In this document: piece by piece, positions 1 to 6,897 of the stretch
Numbering within the stretch: the stretch's first letter is position 1
How the letters are laid out: each line of letters opens with the position of its first letter
Assembly (NCBI GenBank): GCA_030523505.1
Contig: JAUNIK010000001.1
Location: forward strand, 1 to 26,633
Length of the DNA stretch: 26,633 bases
DNA from: Prevotellaceae bacterium
Lineage (GTDB): Bacteria; Bacteroidota; Bacteroidia; Bacteroidales; Bacteroidaceae
Reading direction: 5' to 3'
Translations under genes and position numbers: made by a program
The notes under the pieces: generated by a model
Seen by the model: only the letters and a program-made list of their open reading frames with translations
What the model was told of the DNA's origin: nothing
The model's database searches: none

Positions 1-18
1 AAAAAATATTGAGATCCG

Positions 19-136
19 AGCGGAATCTTCAAAAAAAAACGCACTTTCCGCTTGAATTAGGCGTTTTTTATGGTATTTACTGCAAAAAAATAGCCGAGTT
101 TAAAGCGGAATCTCTCAAAAAAGTACACATTCCGCT
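19..136. repeat. Two imperfect repeat units, each with inverted GCGGAA/TTCCGC arms
   Basis: AGCGGAATCT occurs at 19-28 and again at 104-113, an offset of 85 bases. Each copy is followed by A-rich sequence and then TTCCGC (46-51 and 130-135). In the second copy the arms extend to AGCGGAAT (104-111) and ATTCCGCT (129-136), a perfect 8-bp stem. This may be the end of a longer repeat that starts before the window. No function can be assigned. Confidence 0.55.
34..69. terminator. Bidirectional terminator-like hairpin
   Basis: AAAAAACGC (34-42) is the exact reverse complement of GCGTTTTTT (61-69), with an 18-base loop. The stem is A-rich on one side and T-rich on the other, so it could end transcription from either direction. 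It may serve a gene lying before the window. The stem competes with the GCGGAA/TTCCGC pairing of the overlapping repeat. Confidence 0.4.
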
Positions 137-196
137 GCAAACTTGAGTATTTTTAGGCTTAACTCAGGTTCAATTCCTGCATATATGACAAAAGCA

Positions 197-233
197 TTTT
201 CGTTTTTGTCTTCGTTTTCGTTTTCGTTTTCGT
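197..233 (+). repeat. TTTTCG hexamer repeat upstream of the HEAT-like gene
   Basis: Three perfect TTTTCG units (215-232) follow degenerate copies from about 197. The tract occupies the place where the -33 element of the promoter at 244-251 should be. A change in copy number would therefore alter spacing or strength. Related hexamers occur at 6864-6889 and 20791-20816. Confidence 0.6.
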
Positions 234-243
234 CATAATATAC

Positions 244-251
244 TACCTTTG
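244..251 (+). promoter_or_regulatory. Bacteroidetes -7 promoter element (TACCTTTG)
   Basis: TACCTTTG matches the Bacteroidetes -7 consensus TAnnTTTG and lies 27 bases before the ATG at 279. No TTTG is found 19-21 bases upstream, where the TTTTCG tract lies instead. The -33 contact is therefore degenerate or absent. Confidence 0.5.
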
Positions 252-278
252 CAGCAATAATTCCAAAAGAATCTTTTT

Positions 279-818
279 ATGGCAGCATGTTTGATTACAC
301 GCGAGATGATGAAAGGCAGTTATAGCGAGGGGGAGGCTCTGGCTATATATAACGAGGTGAAGAAATCGGGAGAATGGCTCTCGTTTCTGAAGACCTTCCT
401 ACACGATGAGGACTACCAGGTGGCTCGCAACGCTCTCTGGGGACTGACAAAGGCTACTGATGCCGAACTGTCGGCTCTGCAGCCTATGCTCCACGAACTC
501 ATCGACAAGGCACTGAACGAGGAGAACTCATCGGTGAGACGACTGACGATGAACATCATCGTGAGGCTGAAAATGGAGGAAGAGGACCTGAGGACCGATT
601 TCCTCGACTTCTGTCTGGACCACATGCAGAATCCTGACGAATACCCTGGAATACAGTCGCTGAGTCTGAAACTGGCATACAAGATGTGCGCCTTCTATCC
701 GGAACTGATGGATGAGCTGAAACGCACGCTGATGGCTATGGAGATGGAATACTACTCGCCGGCTCTCAGAAGCGTGAGAAACCGAATATTAGCCAACAAA
801 GAAAAAAAACACCCATAA
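279..818 (+). CDS. HEAT-repeat-like helical protein of unknown function
   Basis: A 179-residue protein with no signal peptide or membrane segment, so probably cytoplasmic. It is almost entirely helical and leucine/glutamate rich. Repeated helical pairs such as DYQVARNALWGL (about 46-57) and SSVRRLTMNIIVRLK (about 84-98) resemble HEAT or DNA-alkylation-repair-type alpha solenoids, which usually bind proteins or nucleic acid. I cannot name a precise family or partner. The ATG at 279 fits the promoter at 244-251 and an A-rich leader. The gene stands alone, followed by about 415 bases of non-coding repeats and a converging gene. The solenoid assignment is inference from residue pattern only. Confidence 0.75.
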   Translation: MAACLITREMMKGSYSEGEALAIYNEVKKSGEWLSFLKTFLHDEDYQVARNALWGLTKATDAELSALQPMLHELIDKALNEENSSVRRLTMNIIVRLKMEEEDLRTDFLDFCLDHMQNPDEYPGIQSLSLKLAYKMCAFYPELMDELKRTLMAMEMEYYSPALRSVRNRILANKEKKHP

Positions 819-850
819 TCCGTGTTTACTTTGGGGTGAAAAATGATTTC

Positions 851-966
851 CTGATAATCTCCACTGCGTGGCTGTATTGTCAATGTGAAAGCCCTTGTGA
901 GCAAGCTCCCCAGATGCTTTCCCCTCGCCAATACGCTGCCTCTGATGAGTCAGCCAAGATTATCAG
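851..966. repeat. 116-bp segment bounded by 10-bp inverted repeats
   Basis: CTGATAATCT (851-860) is the exact reverse complement of AGATTATCAG (957-966). The enclosed 96 bases hold no convincing open frame. It lies within the 819-1233 gap between converging genes. It could be a small MITE-like element, an RNA fold or chance. I see no obvious target-site duplication. Confidence 0.3.
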
Positions 967-1004
967 CAAATTAAAATCGCTGTCGCAGCAAAATATTTAA
1001 AAAT

Positions 1005-1111
1005 AGCCCCTCTCCCCGTTGAATATCTTCGAGCCTCGGCTACACTCGGGAAATTGAGAATAAATTCTCTTTCCTCTCGTTTGCACGAGCCTTCCCCCGA
1101 GGGGGAGGGCT
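1005..1111. repeat. Composite GC-rich palindromic element
   Basis: It begins AGCCCCTCTCCCC (1005-1017) and ends with the near-complementary GGGGGAGGGCT (1101-1111). Internal folds include GAGAAT/ATTCTC (about 1036-1049) within a longer imperfect hairpin, and CCCCCGAGGGGG (1094-1105). It is non-coding. The AGCCCCTC start matches the elements found at gene ends at 1163-1236, 3543-3582, 11683-11715 and 14350-14431. Confidence 0.5.
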
Positions 1112-1162
1112 AAGAAGATACTCTTTTCGACAGTGCGACCTCCGATAGACAAGGCATTTCAA

Positions 1163-1236
1163 CGCCCTCGCCCTAGCGAAGCGGCACGGGAGAGGGAAGA
1201 GCGCAAAGCGCGAGGGGAGAGGGTCCGGGGGGCTTA
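1163..1236 (-). repeat. GC-rich palindromic element joined to a gene stop codon
   Basis: On the minus strand this reads TAAGCCCCCCGGACCCTC and continues with nested hairpins, including GCGCTTTGCGC. The TAA is the stop codon of the gene ending at 1234. With the 1005-1111 element it fills most of the second half of the 819-1233 gap. It could act as a terminator for the minus-strand gene, although no U-tract follows. Confidence 0.5.
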
Positions 1237-2349
1237 TCTTCTTCGGGCGTTGAGGCGGGATTTGATGGAGCGAACAGATGAAGCACTGATGGAAAGAATT
1301 TCCTGAATGGCTGTGTCGTTATGCCCCATATCGGAGAGGATGAGATAGGTGAAGGCACGAGGCGTGACTTTATCGTACGCCTGCTGCCATTGTTTATATT
1401 TTTCAGGAAAGAAAATCATCATATAGTCTATCAGATAACTATCGGCATCTTTCAGCGTATGAGGCATGGCATCGCCACGGAGTAGTGTCTCGTAGATGAT
1501 CTTGCCGGTCTGCATACGTTGCATCATAGTCTCCTGAATCTTGTCGATCTGCCGGTGGAGCATGTCCACCTCACGGCGGTTGTCAGTCTGCTGCGATTCG
1601 AGACTGACGAGCATCTGCTGATAGGAATCTGTCGATGACTGCAACTGGGCGATGACGCTCTGATACTCTTCCTCATTGTCGTAATGGCGTGAACGCAGAC
1701 GGTCAACGAAGAACAGTGCAAAAGTGATGATGCCCAGCACGAGAAGCACGAGAAGCACACTCACGAGACTGTCTTTCAGTCGCGATTTCACATCCCTTGC
1801 ATCAACGAGTGCCACGATGACCGAATTGCAGGTATCGAGGTTGCGGAGATATGTCTCCACGGCTCCGCGGATATCGCCCTTGGCAAGAAGCATCTCAGTG
1901 ACAAGTCGCCCATCGTGTTCAAGATTTTTCACAGCCTCAACCTTTGTCGGAACGGTGTCGCGGAGCGAGGCATCGAGCATAGCCAGAGCACGGGTGGTAT
2001 CGCCATGATTGAGGTAACGCTCTGCCACAAGGGCTCTCACACGCTTCATCGAGGTCTTACGACCGTCAGGCGACCGCTCGGCAGAAACCTGTGCAAAACG
2101 GTTGAGCGAGCGTTTCACAATGCTGTCGGCATCCTTCTCGGGGCATTGGGCAATGACGATGTCGAGTGCCAGGGCGAGGGTGTCCTTGTCCTGATAGTCG
2201 ATGGCCGAACGGATCAGTTCGGGTGAATACTGCTTTGTGGCGAGAGTCCGGAGCAGTGTGTCGTGGGTATCGCGAGCCTTCTGCTCCCCACCGCAACCGA
2301 CGGCAAGGAGACAGAAGGTAAGGATTATTATAATGATATGCTTCTGCAT
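1234..2349 (-). CDS. Membrane-anchored lipoprotein-like regulator with C-terminal HTH
   Basis: A 371-residue protein. Residues 1-19 form a lipoprotein-type signal (LLAVGC, Cys19). A helical, TPR-like region follows (about 25-185), then one membrane segment (about 194-215), a predicted coiled coil (about 225-280) and a C-terminal helix-turn-helix (about 330-371). The last contains DMGHNDTAIQEIL and ISASSVRSIKSRL, like LuxR/sigma-4-type recognition helices. The layout suggests a periplasmic sensor and a cytoplasmic DNA-binding tail. Bacteroidetes encode many such TPR-TM-HTH proteins, but targets cannot be predicted here. The gene has its own strong promoter (2369-2400), and its stop codon forms the edge of a palindromic element. 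Lipidation is uncertain, since residues 1-18 could be a simple signal sequence. Confidence 0.75.
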   Translation of the reverse strand: MQKHIIIIILTFCLLAVGCGGEQKARDTHDTLLRTLATKQYSPELIRSAIDYQDKDTLALALDIVIAQCPEKDADSIVKRSLNRFAQVSAERSPDGRKTSMKRVRALVAERYLNHGDTTRALAMLDASLRDTVPTKVEAVKNLEHDGRLVTEMLLAKGDIRGAVETYLRNLDTCNSVIVALVDARDVKSRLKDSLVSVLLVLLVLGIITFALFFVDRLRSRHYDNEEEYQSVIAQLQSSTDSYQQMLVSLESQQTDNRREVDMLHRQIDKIQETMMQRMQTGKIIYETLLRGDAMPHTLKDADSYLIDYMMIFFPEKYKQWQQAYDKVTPRAFTYLILSDMGHNDTAIQEILSISASSVRSIKSRLNARRR

Positions 2350-2368
2350 AAAGAACGGTTCTTTTCTG

Positions 2369-2400
2369 CAAAAATATAAATAAAAAACGGAGTATGCAAA
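2369..2400 (-). promoter_or_regulatory. Bacteroidetes promoter for the HTH regulator gene
   Basis: On the minus strand TTTG (2397-2400) is followed by exactly 20 bases and then TATTTTTG (2369-2376). This fits the -33/-7 consensus TTTG-N20-TAnnTTTG. It lies in the 51-base gap between tonB and the regulator gene, so the regulator can be expressed without read-through from tonB. Confidence 0.7.
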
Positions 2401-3261
2401 TTATTGCAGACGGAAATTCACCGGTACATTATACTTTACACGCACGGCACGGCCATTCTGCATGCCTGGTATCCAGCGTGGCATGCTTCTCAGCACTCGC
2501 ACAGCCTCGCGATCGAGGTTTGGATCAATAGAACGAACAATCTTGATGTCGGTGATGCTACCGTCCTTCTCGACGATGAACGAGCATACCACTCGTCCTT
2601 GAATGCCTTGCTCCTGGCAGATTATTGGATAGTGGATGTTCTTGGCGAGGTAAGCCATCAGTTCTCCCTGACCGCCTGGGAACGATGGCATTTGTTCAAC
2701 AACATCGACCACCTTATCCTCTACTGCTGGCTTTGGTTCTGGTTGAGCGATGACATCTTGCAGACGCTGCACCACTCCATTGTCGCTGCCGTTGGTGACA
2801 TCGATAGAACCGATAGCCACAAGGGCATGCATCACCTCGTCCTGTGTGCGGAGCATATCCTCTGGACGGGCTTCCTCGTCCTTGACGATACGAGGGGCAA
2901 CGAACTTGATGGAGTTGACAACCTTCTCGACGACACGCTCTGGATTAACAACCTCTGTCTTTGGCTTTATCGGTTCGGTCTTGTTTTTGCCGGACATGTC
3001 GATAAACTCGATGACATTCTCATAGGATGTGTGCACCTTTTTATATGATTCATACGCGTGGGTGAGGTAGAAAATGCCCATTCCCATCACAAAGACAACA
3101 CCAAGTGAGATGATGGCCCAGAGATTTCGCTTGCCGGTATCCTGACGGAGTACATACGCGCCATATTCCTTATTACGATCCTCGAAAACAATGTCGAGCC
3201 ACTCATTTGCAAATAAATCAATCTGTCTCATAACTTTGTCATTTTTTATAGGGTTAAACAT
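2401..3261 (-). CDS. Energy transducer TonB (Bacteroidetes type)
   Basis: TonB passes proton-motive energy from ExbB/ExbD in the inner membrane to outer-membrane TonB-dependent transporters such as SusC. This 286-residue protein has a cytoplasmic N-terminus with the Bacteroidetes signature NEWLDIVFEDRNKEYGAYVLR split around residues 19-39. A membrane segment follows (about 46-68), then a Pro/Glu/Lys-rich periplasmic linker and a TonB C-terminal domain (about 208-286, with GRVVCSFIVEKDG and MPRWIPGMQNG). ATG 3261 is used here. The internal ATG at 3231 (MRQIDLF) matches the usual start of the family and may be the real one. It has its own promoter at 3309-3340. ExbB/ExbD are not in the window. 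Confidence 0.9.
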   Translation of the reverse strand: MFNPIKNDKVMRQIDLFANEWLDIVFEDRNKEYGAYVLRQDTGKRNLWAIISLGVVFVMGMGIFYLTHAYESYKKVHTSYENVIEFIDMSGKNKTEPIKPKTEVVNPERVVEKVVNSIKFVAPRIVKDEEARPEDMLRTQDEVMHALVAIGSIDVTNGSDNGVVQRLQDVIAQPEPKPAVEDKVVDVVEQMPSFPGGQGELMAYLAKNIHYPIICQEQGIQGRVVCSFIVEKDGSITDIKIVRSIDPNLDREAVRVLRSMPRWIPGMQNGRAVRVKYNVPVNFRLQ

Positions 3262-3318
3262 TTGCGACCTGGGGTGGAATAGCGTTCACCAGCAGGTTTT
3301 GCTTACGACAAAGTTATG
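3229..3318. repeat. 12-bp inverted repeat carrying face-to-face -7 motifs at the tonB start
   Basis: CATAACTTTGTC (3229-3240) is the exact reverse complement of GACAAAGTTATG (3307-3318), 66 bases apart. Each arm contains TAACTTTG, a -7 match. Each also has a TTTG at -33 distance: 3206-3209 on the plus strand (21-base spacer) and 3337-3340 on the minus strand (20-base spacer). The left arm overlaps the alternative tonB start codon at 3231. Confidence 0.5.
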
Positions 3319-3340
3319 AAGAATGAATACGAGGTGCAAA
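3309..3340 (-). promoter_or_regulatory. Bacteroidetes promoter for tonB
   Basis: On the minus strand TTTG (3337-3340), a 20-base spacer and TAACTTTG (3309-3316) match the consensus. Transcription should begin near 3303, about 40 bases before ATG 3261 or 70 bases before ATG 3231. Confidence 0.7.
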
Positions 3341-3364
3341 TATTTTTGAGAAAAATTTCGAGGG

Positions 3365-3465
3365 GTGTTGCAATGGCCGCTGCAAGGAATTATGAGTGTA
3401 ATAAATTGGTTTTCAATGAATTATAAGTACAAATACTAAACACAGGAAACAGTCAATTGCAACAC
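3365..3465. repeat. 10-bp inverted repeat inside the 3262-3579 gap
   Basis: GTGTTGCAAT (3365-3374) is the exact reverse complement of ATTGCAACAC (3456-3465). The remainder of the 318-base gap 3262-3579 holds the tonB promoter on one side and a GC-rich element (3543-3582) on the other. I see no gene in it. Confidence 0.3.
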
Positions 3466-3542
3466 TCAACTTATCTTTTTTATAGTGAAAAATCTGTTCA
3501 CGCGCCGCTATCCCCGCACTGACAGAAAGAGTAACCTCATGG

Positions 3543-3582
3543 CTCCCTCCCATCACGGGGAGGGCTGGGGAGGGGGCTTTTA
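3543..3582 (-). repeat. GC-rich palindromic element starting at the stop codon of the last operon gene
   Basis: On the minus strand the gene ends GTG AAA TAA and runs directly into AAGCCCCCTCCCCAGCCCTC. CCCTCCC (3545-3551) pairs with GGGAGGG (3558-3564) in a perfect 7-bp stem with a 6-base loop. It probably serves as the 3' end structure of the seven-gene operon. Confidence 0.55.
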
Positions 3583-4827
3583 TTTCACCAACGGCCAGAT
3601 GAGATAGCGATGGAGCAGATAGCCGTGATATAAATAGAGGTATATCGTGAATGCGATAACCATAAGGAGCATTGCCCAACGGACATAGCGGTTGCCGAGC
3701 ATCAGGATATTCGCCAGAGCCAACGGCACTACGAATGCCCAGTGGGCTGTCATGATATACACCTCGTTGATGCCGAAACCGAAGACTATATGCAACAGGA
3801 GGTTGAAGACGAGCACTCCCGAGAGGATAAGTCCGAGGCGACTCTTGGATAGGGCAAGCAACAGTCCGACAACGAGCAACACTTCCAACAGATAGACTAG
3901 ATATTTCTGCACTGCCCAGTTATACTCCACGATGACAGGTCGGTCGCGCAGCACATCGCCAAGGACATTCTTCCGATGCAATTGTATCGACTCTCCGAAG
4001 AAATTCTCATGCACCACCTGCATCTTCTTCGTACTCTCCTTGGTCCATTTCATCTGCTGCGCCACAAGACCGCCATCCTTCTCTCGCAGTTCGGCAGAAA
4101 GACACTGCTGACTGCCCACAGCCACTACGAGCACCACCATCGGTGCTACGATGCCTTTGAGCAGAAAACGCCAATCCCAGAACCGCCTACCATTGACCAC
4201 CAGCACAGCAAACAGCACCATAGCACCGTTGGTGAGGGTGATGCCGGCGGTGATGCCGAAAAGCAGGGCTGTTTCCAAGGCGGAGAAATACCGGTTGCGG
4301 TTTATCTTCCTTGCTGAGAGGTACACCGTCAGTGTAAGGCAGAACATCGACAGACAGAAATGGTCGGGCACGATGATGCTCACTATGACATACGCAAAAC
4401 CGAGGAAGAACAGCGACAACACGAGGGCATACCAACGACCGAGGTGCATCTCCTCTGCCATGGTGCGATACACGAACATCACAGACCAGAAACCGCAGAT
4501 GGTGAGCAGCGTGCCACAGATGAGTTGCACACAGTTGCAACCGGTGATTGTCCACAGTGCCTGATTGAGCAAGTAGAGCGGATACATCATTGCTGCAAGC
4601 AGCGGATGGCGGAGGATATCGTAGCCTTCGTGCCATCGGGTGATGACATCATAGGTTATCGGGTCGAAGCCCGACATGTGGAAATTCCTGATGAACTGAT
4701 TGAACGATGCGTCGGAATAGTCGGCAAAGAGACACCAGAACTTGCTGATGATAAAATACTGCGCTATGAGTATTATCACCAGGAAGAGGCATGAAGCCAG
4801 CCGCTCAAAATGACGGTTTCTCTCCAT
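3580..4827 (-). CDS. Polytopic membrane protein, possible GT-C-type glycosyltransferase (paralog 2)
   Basis: A 415-residue protein with roughly ten membrane segments. It is a paralog of its upstream neighbour (4838-6280). Shared blocks are FIRNFHxSGFDPITY, GYDIxRHPLLA, VPDHF, NxFGESIQLH and GFGINEVYIMxAHW. The conserved acidic and histidine residues in the first large loop (about 45-75) recall GT-C enzymes, which move sugars from polyprenyl-phosphate carriers at the periplasmic face. It may belong to a Bacteroidales membrane family I recall as DUF6080, unverified. As the last gene of an operon with a polyprenyl-phosphate phosphoribosyltransferase, it could use that lipid-linked sugar. It starts 10 bases after the upstream stop. 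The enzymatic role is inference. Confidence 0.75.
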   Translation of the reverse strand: MERNRHFERLASCLFLVIILIAQYFIISKFWCLFADYSDASFNQFIRNFHMSGFDPITYDVITRWHEGYDILRHPLLAAMMYPLYLLNQALWTITGCNCVQLICGTLLTICGFWSVMFVYRTMAEEMHLGRWYALVLSLFFLGFAYVIVSIIVPDHFCLSMFCLTLTVYLSARKINRNRYFSALETALLFGITAGITLTNGAMVLFAVLVVNGRRFWDWRFLLKGIVAPMVVLVVAVGSQQCLSAELREKDGGLVAQQMKWTKESTKKMQVVHENFFGESIQLHRKNVLGDVLRDRPVIVEYNWAVQKYLVYLLEVLLVVGLLLALSKSRLGLILSGVLVFNLLLHIVFGFGINEVYIMTAHWAFVVPLALANILMLGNRYVRWAMLLMVIAFTIYLYLYHGYLLHRYLIWPLVK

Positions 4828-4837
4828 GTTTGGCTAT

Positions 4838-6280
4838 TTATATAAAGTATTGGAGTGCTAAAGTGGTATTATACGCCATCAAGTAGCAGGTTATTATCAA
4901 CAGCAGACCGTTGATGAGTTGCCACTTCCCTCGCAATGATTTCAGCAGATAGGCTATGCTGAACGGTATGGCGTATATCCAATGGGCTGACATGATATAC
5001 ACTTCGTTGATGCCGAAGCCGAGTCCCATGTGGATTGCCATGTTAATGCCAAAAAACGACAGGACGAGCCATAGGAAACGGTTTCTGCGTCCATACCACA
5101 ATCCGGCAAAGAAGAGCAACACGATGACAGCCTCAACACCGTAGTTCACCCACCAGCGATAGCGCACCACCATAGGACGTGAGCGCATGACATCACCAAG
5201 GAGATAGTCCTGGTGCAACTGGATAGACTCGCCGAAGAGGTTCTCTACTGAGGCATCCCAGCGCGAGGTGGTGACATCGGTCCAACGAAGGAATCCCTTC
5301 TTTGTTATCGGTGCTCCCTGACGAGGACCGCGTTTCTTCTGTGCCTCGGCTTTCTTGTGAGCCTCACGCTTACGGTCTTGTATGCGCGCGTTAAAAGTAG
5401 CGGTGTCGCCTTTGGCAAGGAGGAGCGAGTCTTCCTGCTTCTGACGTATCTGCATCTGGAGGGTTTTCTTCTCTTGTTCGGCTTTGCGCTTGGCACTCGC
5501 CTGATGGCGCTTCACCTCGTTAGGATGCACGAACTTCTCGTATGCCAACTGGCGGATGGTCCATATGGACAGTGCCGGGATGATGACTGCAAGGAGAAGA
5601 TAGGCAGGACGGAAGAAACGCTTACGGTTTACAAACAGTCCACAGAGGAACACCATCAATCCGTTGCTCAGTGTAACACCGGCGGTGAGGAAGAAATACA
5701 GCACTGTCTGCCAGATGCTGAACTCCCTGCCATCTTTCATTCGTTTGCCCGATATGTAGAGTGCCAGCAGCAAGAGCATCATCGAGATGACGAAATGGTC
5801 GGGCACCATGCACGAAAGCATGACATAGGCGAACGAGAGGAAGAAGAGTGTCAGTATGGTGGCAAGGCCGCGCGACAGTTCGATGACCTCCCTGACGATG
5901 CGATAGAAGAACACCATGGCATAGAATCCCCAGAAGGTCTGCATGGCTGCCACCACGAAGAGGGCGCAGTTCTTGCCGGTGAGGGCCATCAGTCCCTGAT
6001 TGACGAGATAGGCTGGATACATGAAGAACGCCAGCAGCGGATGGCGGTGGATATCATATCCGGAGGTCCAGTCGGACACTACGCTGTATGTGATAGGATC
6101 GAAGCCCGACACATGGAAGTTCCTGATGAACAGTGGCCAGTAGAATTTCGTGATTGGCGTGAAAATGCCGTAATATTTGTTTATGAGCAGGGCGTGGAGT
6201 CCCAGCAGAAACAACAGGACGAAGAGCATCAACCAGCGCTCTTCTTTTTTAATGCAGAATATCTTGAATGGGTTTGTCAT
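4838..6280 (-). CDS. Polytopic membrane protein, possible GT-C-type glycosyltransferase (paralog 1, with charged insert)
   Basis: A 480-residue multi-spanning paralog of the downstream gene. The blocks FIRNFHVSGFDPITY (51-65), RHPLLA (79-84), VPDHF (159-163), ENLFGESIQLH (346-356) and GFGINEVYIM are shared. It differs by a highly charged insert of about 65-70 residues (roughly 257-330, rich in Lys, Arg, Glu and Gln) within the loop before ENLFGES. The insert looks like a helical or coiled-coil spacer. Its start codon overlaps the stop of the HAD phosphatase gene by 4 bases (ATGA), indicating translational coupling. A lipid-linked-sugar transferase role fits the operon but is not proven by sequence. 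Confidence 0.75.
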   Translation of the reverse strand: MTNPFKIFCIKKEERWLMLFVLLFLLGLHALLINKYYGIFTPITKFYWPLFIRNFHVSGFDPITYSVVSDWTSGYDIHRHPLLAFFMYPAYLVNQGLMALTGKNCALFVVAAMQTFWGFYAMVFFYRIVREVIELSRGLATILTLFFLSFAYVMLSCMVPDHFVISMMLLLLALYISGKRMKDGREFSIWQTVLYFFLTAGVTLSNGLMVFLCGLFVNRKRFFRPAYLLLAVIIPALSIWTIRQLAYEKFVHPNEVKRHQASAKRKAEQEKKTLQMQIRQKQEDSLLLAKGDTATFNARIQDRKREAHKKAEAQKKRGPRQGAPITKKGFLRWTDVTTSRWDASVENLFGESIQLHQDYLLGDVMRSRPMVVRYRWWVNYGVEAVIVLLFFAGLWYGRRNRFLWLVLSFFGINMAIHMGLGFGINEVYIMSAHWIYAIPFSIAYLLKSLRGKWQLINGLLLIITCYLMAYNTTLALQYFI

Positions 6281-6861
6281 TGTCTGAATGGTTTATAGTA
6301 TTTTTCATCAGCGAAATCGAGTAATTCCTTGTCGCCCGAACTGTCGCCATAGGCTGTGAGGTGGTAGTGCTGGCGGTCGGGAAAGAGTTCGAGCAGTCGG
6401 CGCACCTTCTCACTTCCGTGGCAGTTTTTCGAGGCAAAACGACCTGTTATCACTCCGTTGGCGGTTTCTATCTGCGTGCCGAGCACCGTCAGATCGGGAA
6501 AGAACGGTTGCACCCAGTTGTCGATGCTGGCACTGACTATCACCACCTCTGCCCCATCGCGTCTGCCCTGTTCAATCATTGCTCGTGCTCCGGGACGGAT
6601 GAGATGCTGACTGGAAGCGGCGAAGTCGCGCCCCAGGCGGTCGAACTCATCTATCGGCATTCCCTTGAAGAAATGTGAGAACAGTTTCTGCTTGCTTTTA
6701 TAGTTGGGATAGAGCTTGAATTTCATGAGTACCATCAGTGGCGAATAGAGCAGGAAGCCAAACAGGCAGTGCCAGTTGCCCTTGGCAAAACGGATGAACT
6801 CCACCAGCGTATCGCGCGTGGTGATGGTACCGTCAAAATCCGAAGCGATGATTCTTTTCAT
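6277..6861 (-). CDS. HAD-superfamily phosphatase (HAD-IB, phosphoserine-phosphatase-like)
   Basis: A 194-residue soluble-type phosphohydrolase. Motif I is DFDGT with nucleophile Asp8 and acid/base Asp10. Motif II is VIVSAS (107-112), motif III probably Lys152, and motif IV GDSSGD (172-177, metal-binding aspartates). The short cap with aromatic stretches (about 30-70) is HAD-IB-like and hydrophobic, suiting a lipid substrate. It lies directly downstream of the UbiA-family phosphoribosyltransferase. In the mycobacterial decaprenyl-phosphoribose pathway a phosphatase removes the 5-phosphate after the prenyl transfer, and this gene is the natural candidate for that step. It overlaps the next gene by 4 bases. 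TTATCG hexamers sit immediately before its ATG. The substrate is inferred from context. Confidence 0.85.
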   Translation of the reverse strand: MKRIIASDFDGTITTRDTLVEFIRFAKGNWHCLFGFLLYSPLMVLMKFKLYPNYKSKQKLFSHFFKGMPIDEFDRLGRDFAASSQHLIRPGARAMIEQGRRDGAEVVIVSASIDNWVQPFFPDLTVLGTQIETANGVITGRFASKNCHGSEKVRRLLELFPDRQHYHLTAYGDSSGDKELLDFADEKYYKPFRQ

Positions 6862-6862
6862 A

Positions 6863-6889
6863 AACGATAACGATAACGATGACGATGAC
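6863..6889 (-). repeat. TTATCG/TCATCG hexamer repeat before the HAD start codon
   Basis: In the sense (minus) direction the tract reads GTCATCGTCATCGTTATCGT and ends at the ATG of the HAD gene. It fills most of the 36-base gap to the UbiA stop. Its position suggests an influence on translation initiation or copy-number variation. Confidence 0.55.
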
Positions 6890-6897
6890 TGGGGACT

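Noticed and set aside
3341..3348. Plus-strand TATTTTTG resembling a -7 promoter element
   Set aside because: No plus-strand gene follows within several kilobases and there is no TTTG at the -33 distance. It lies at the edge of the tonB promoter.
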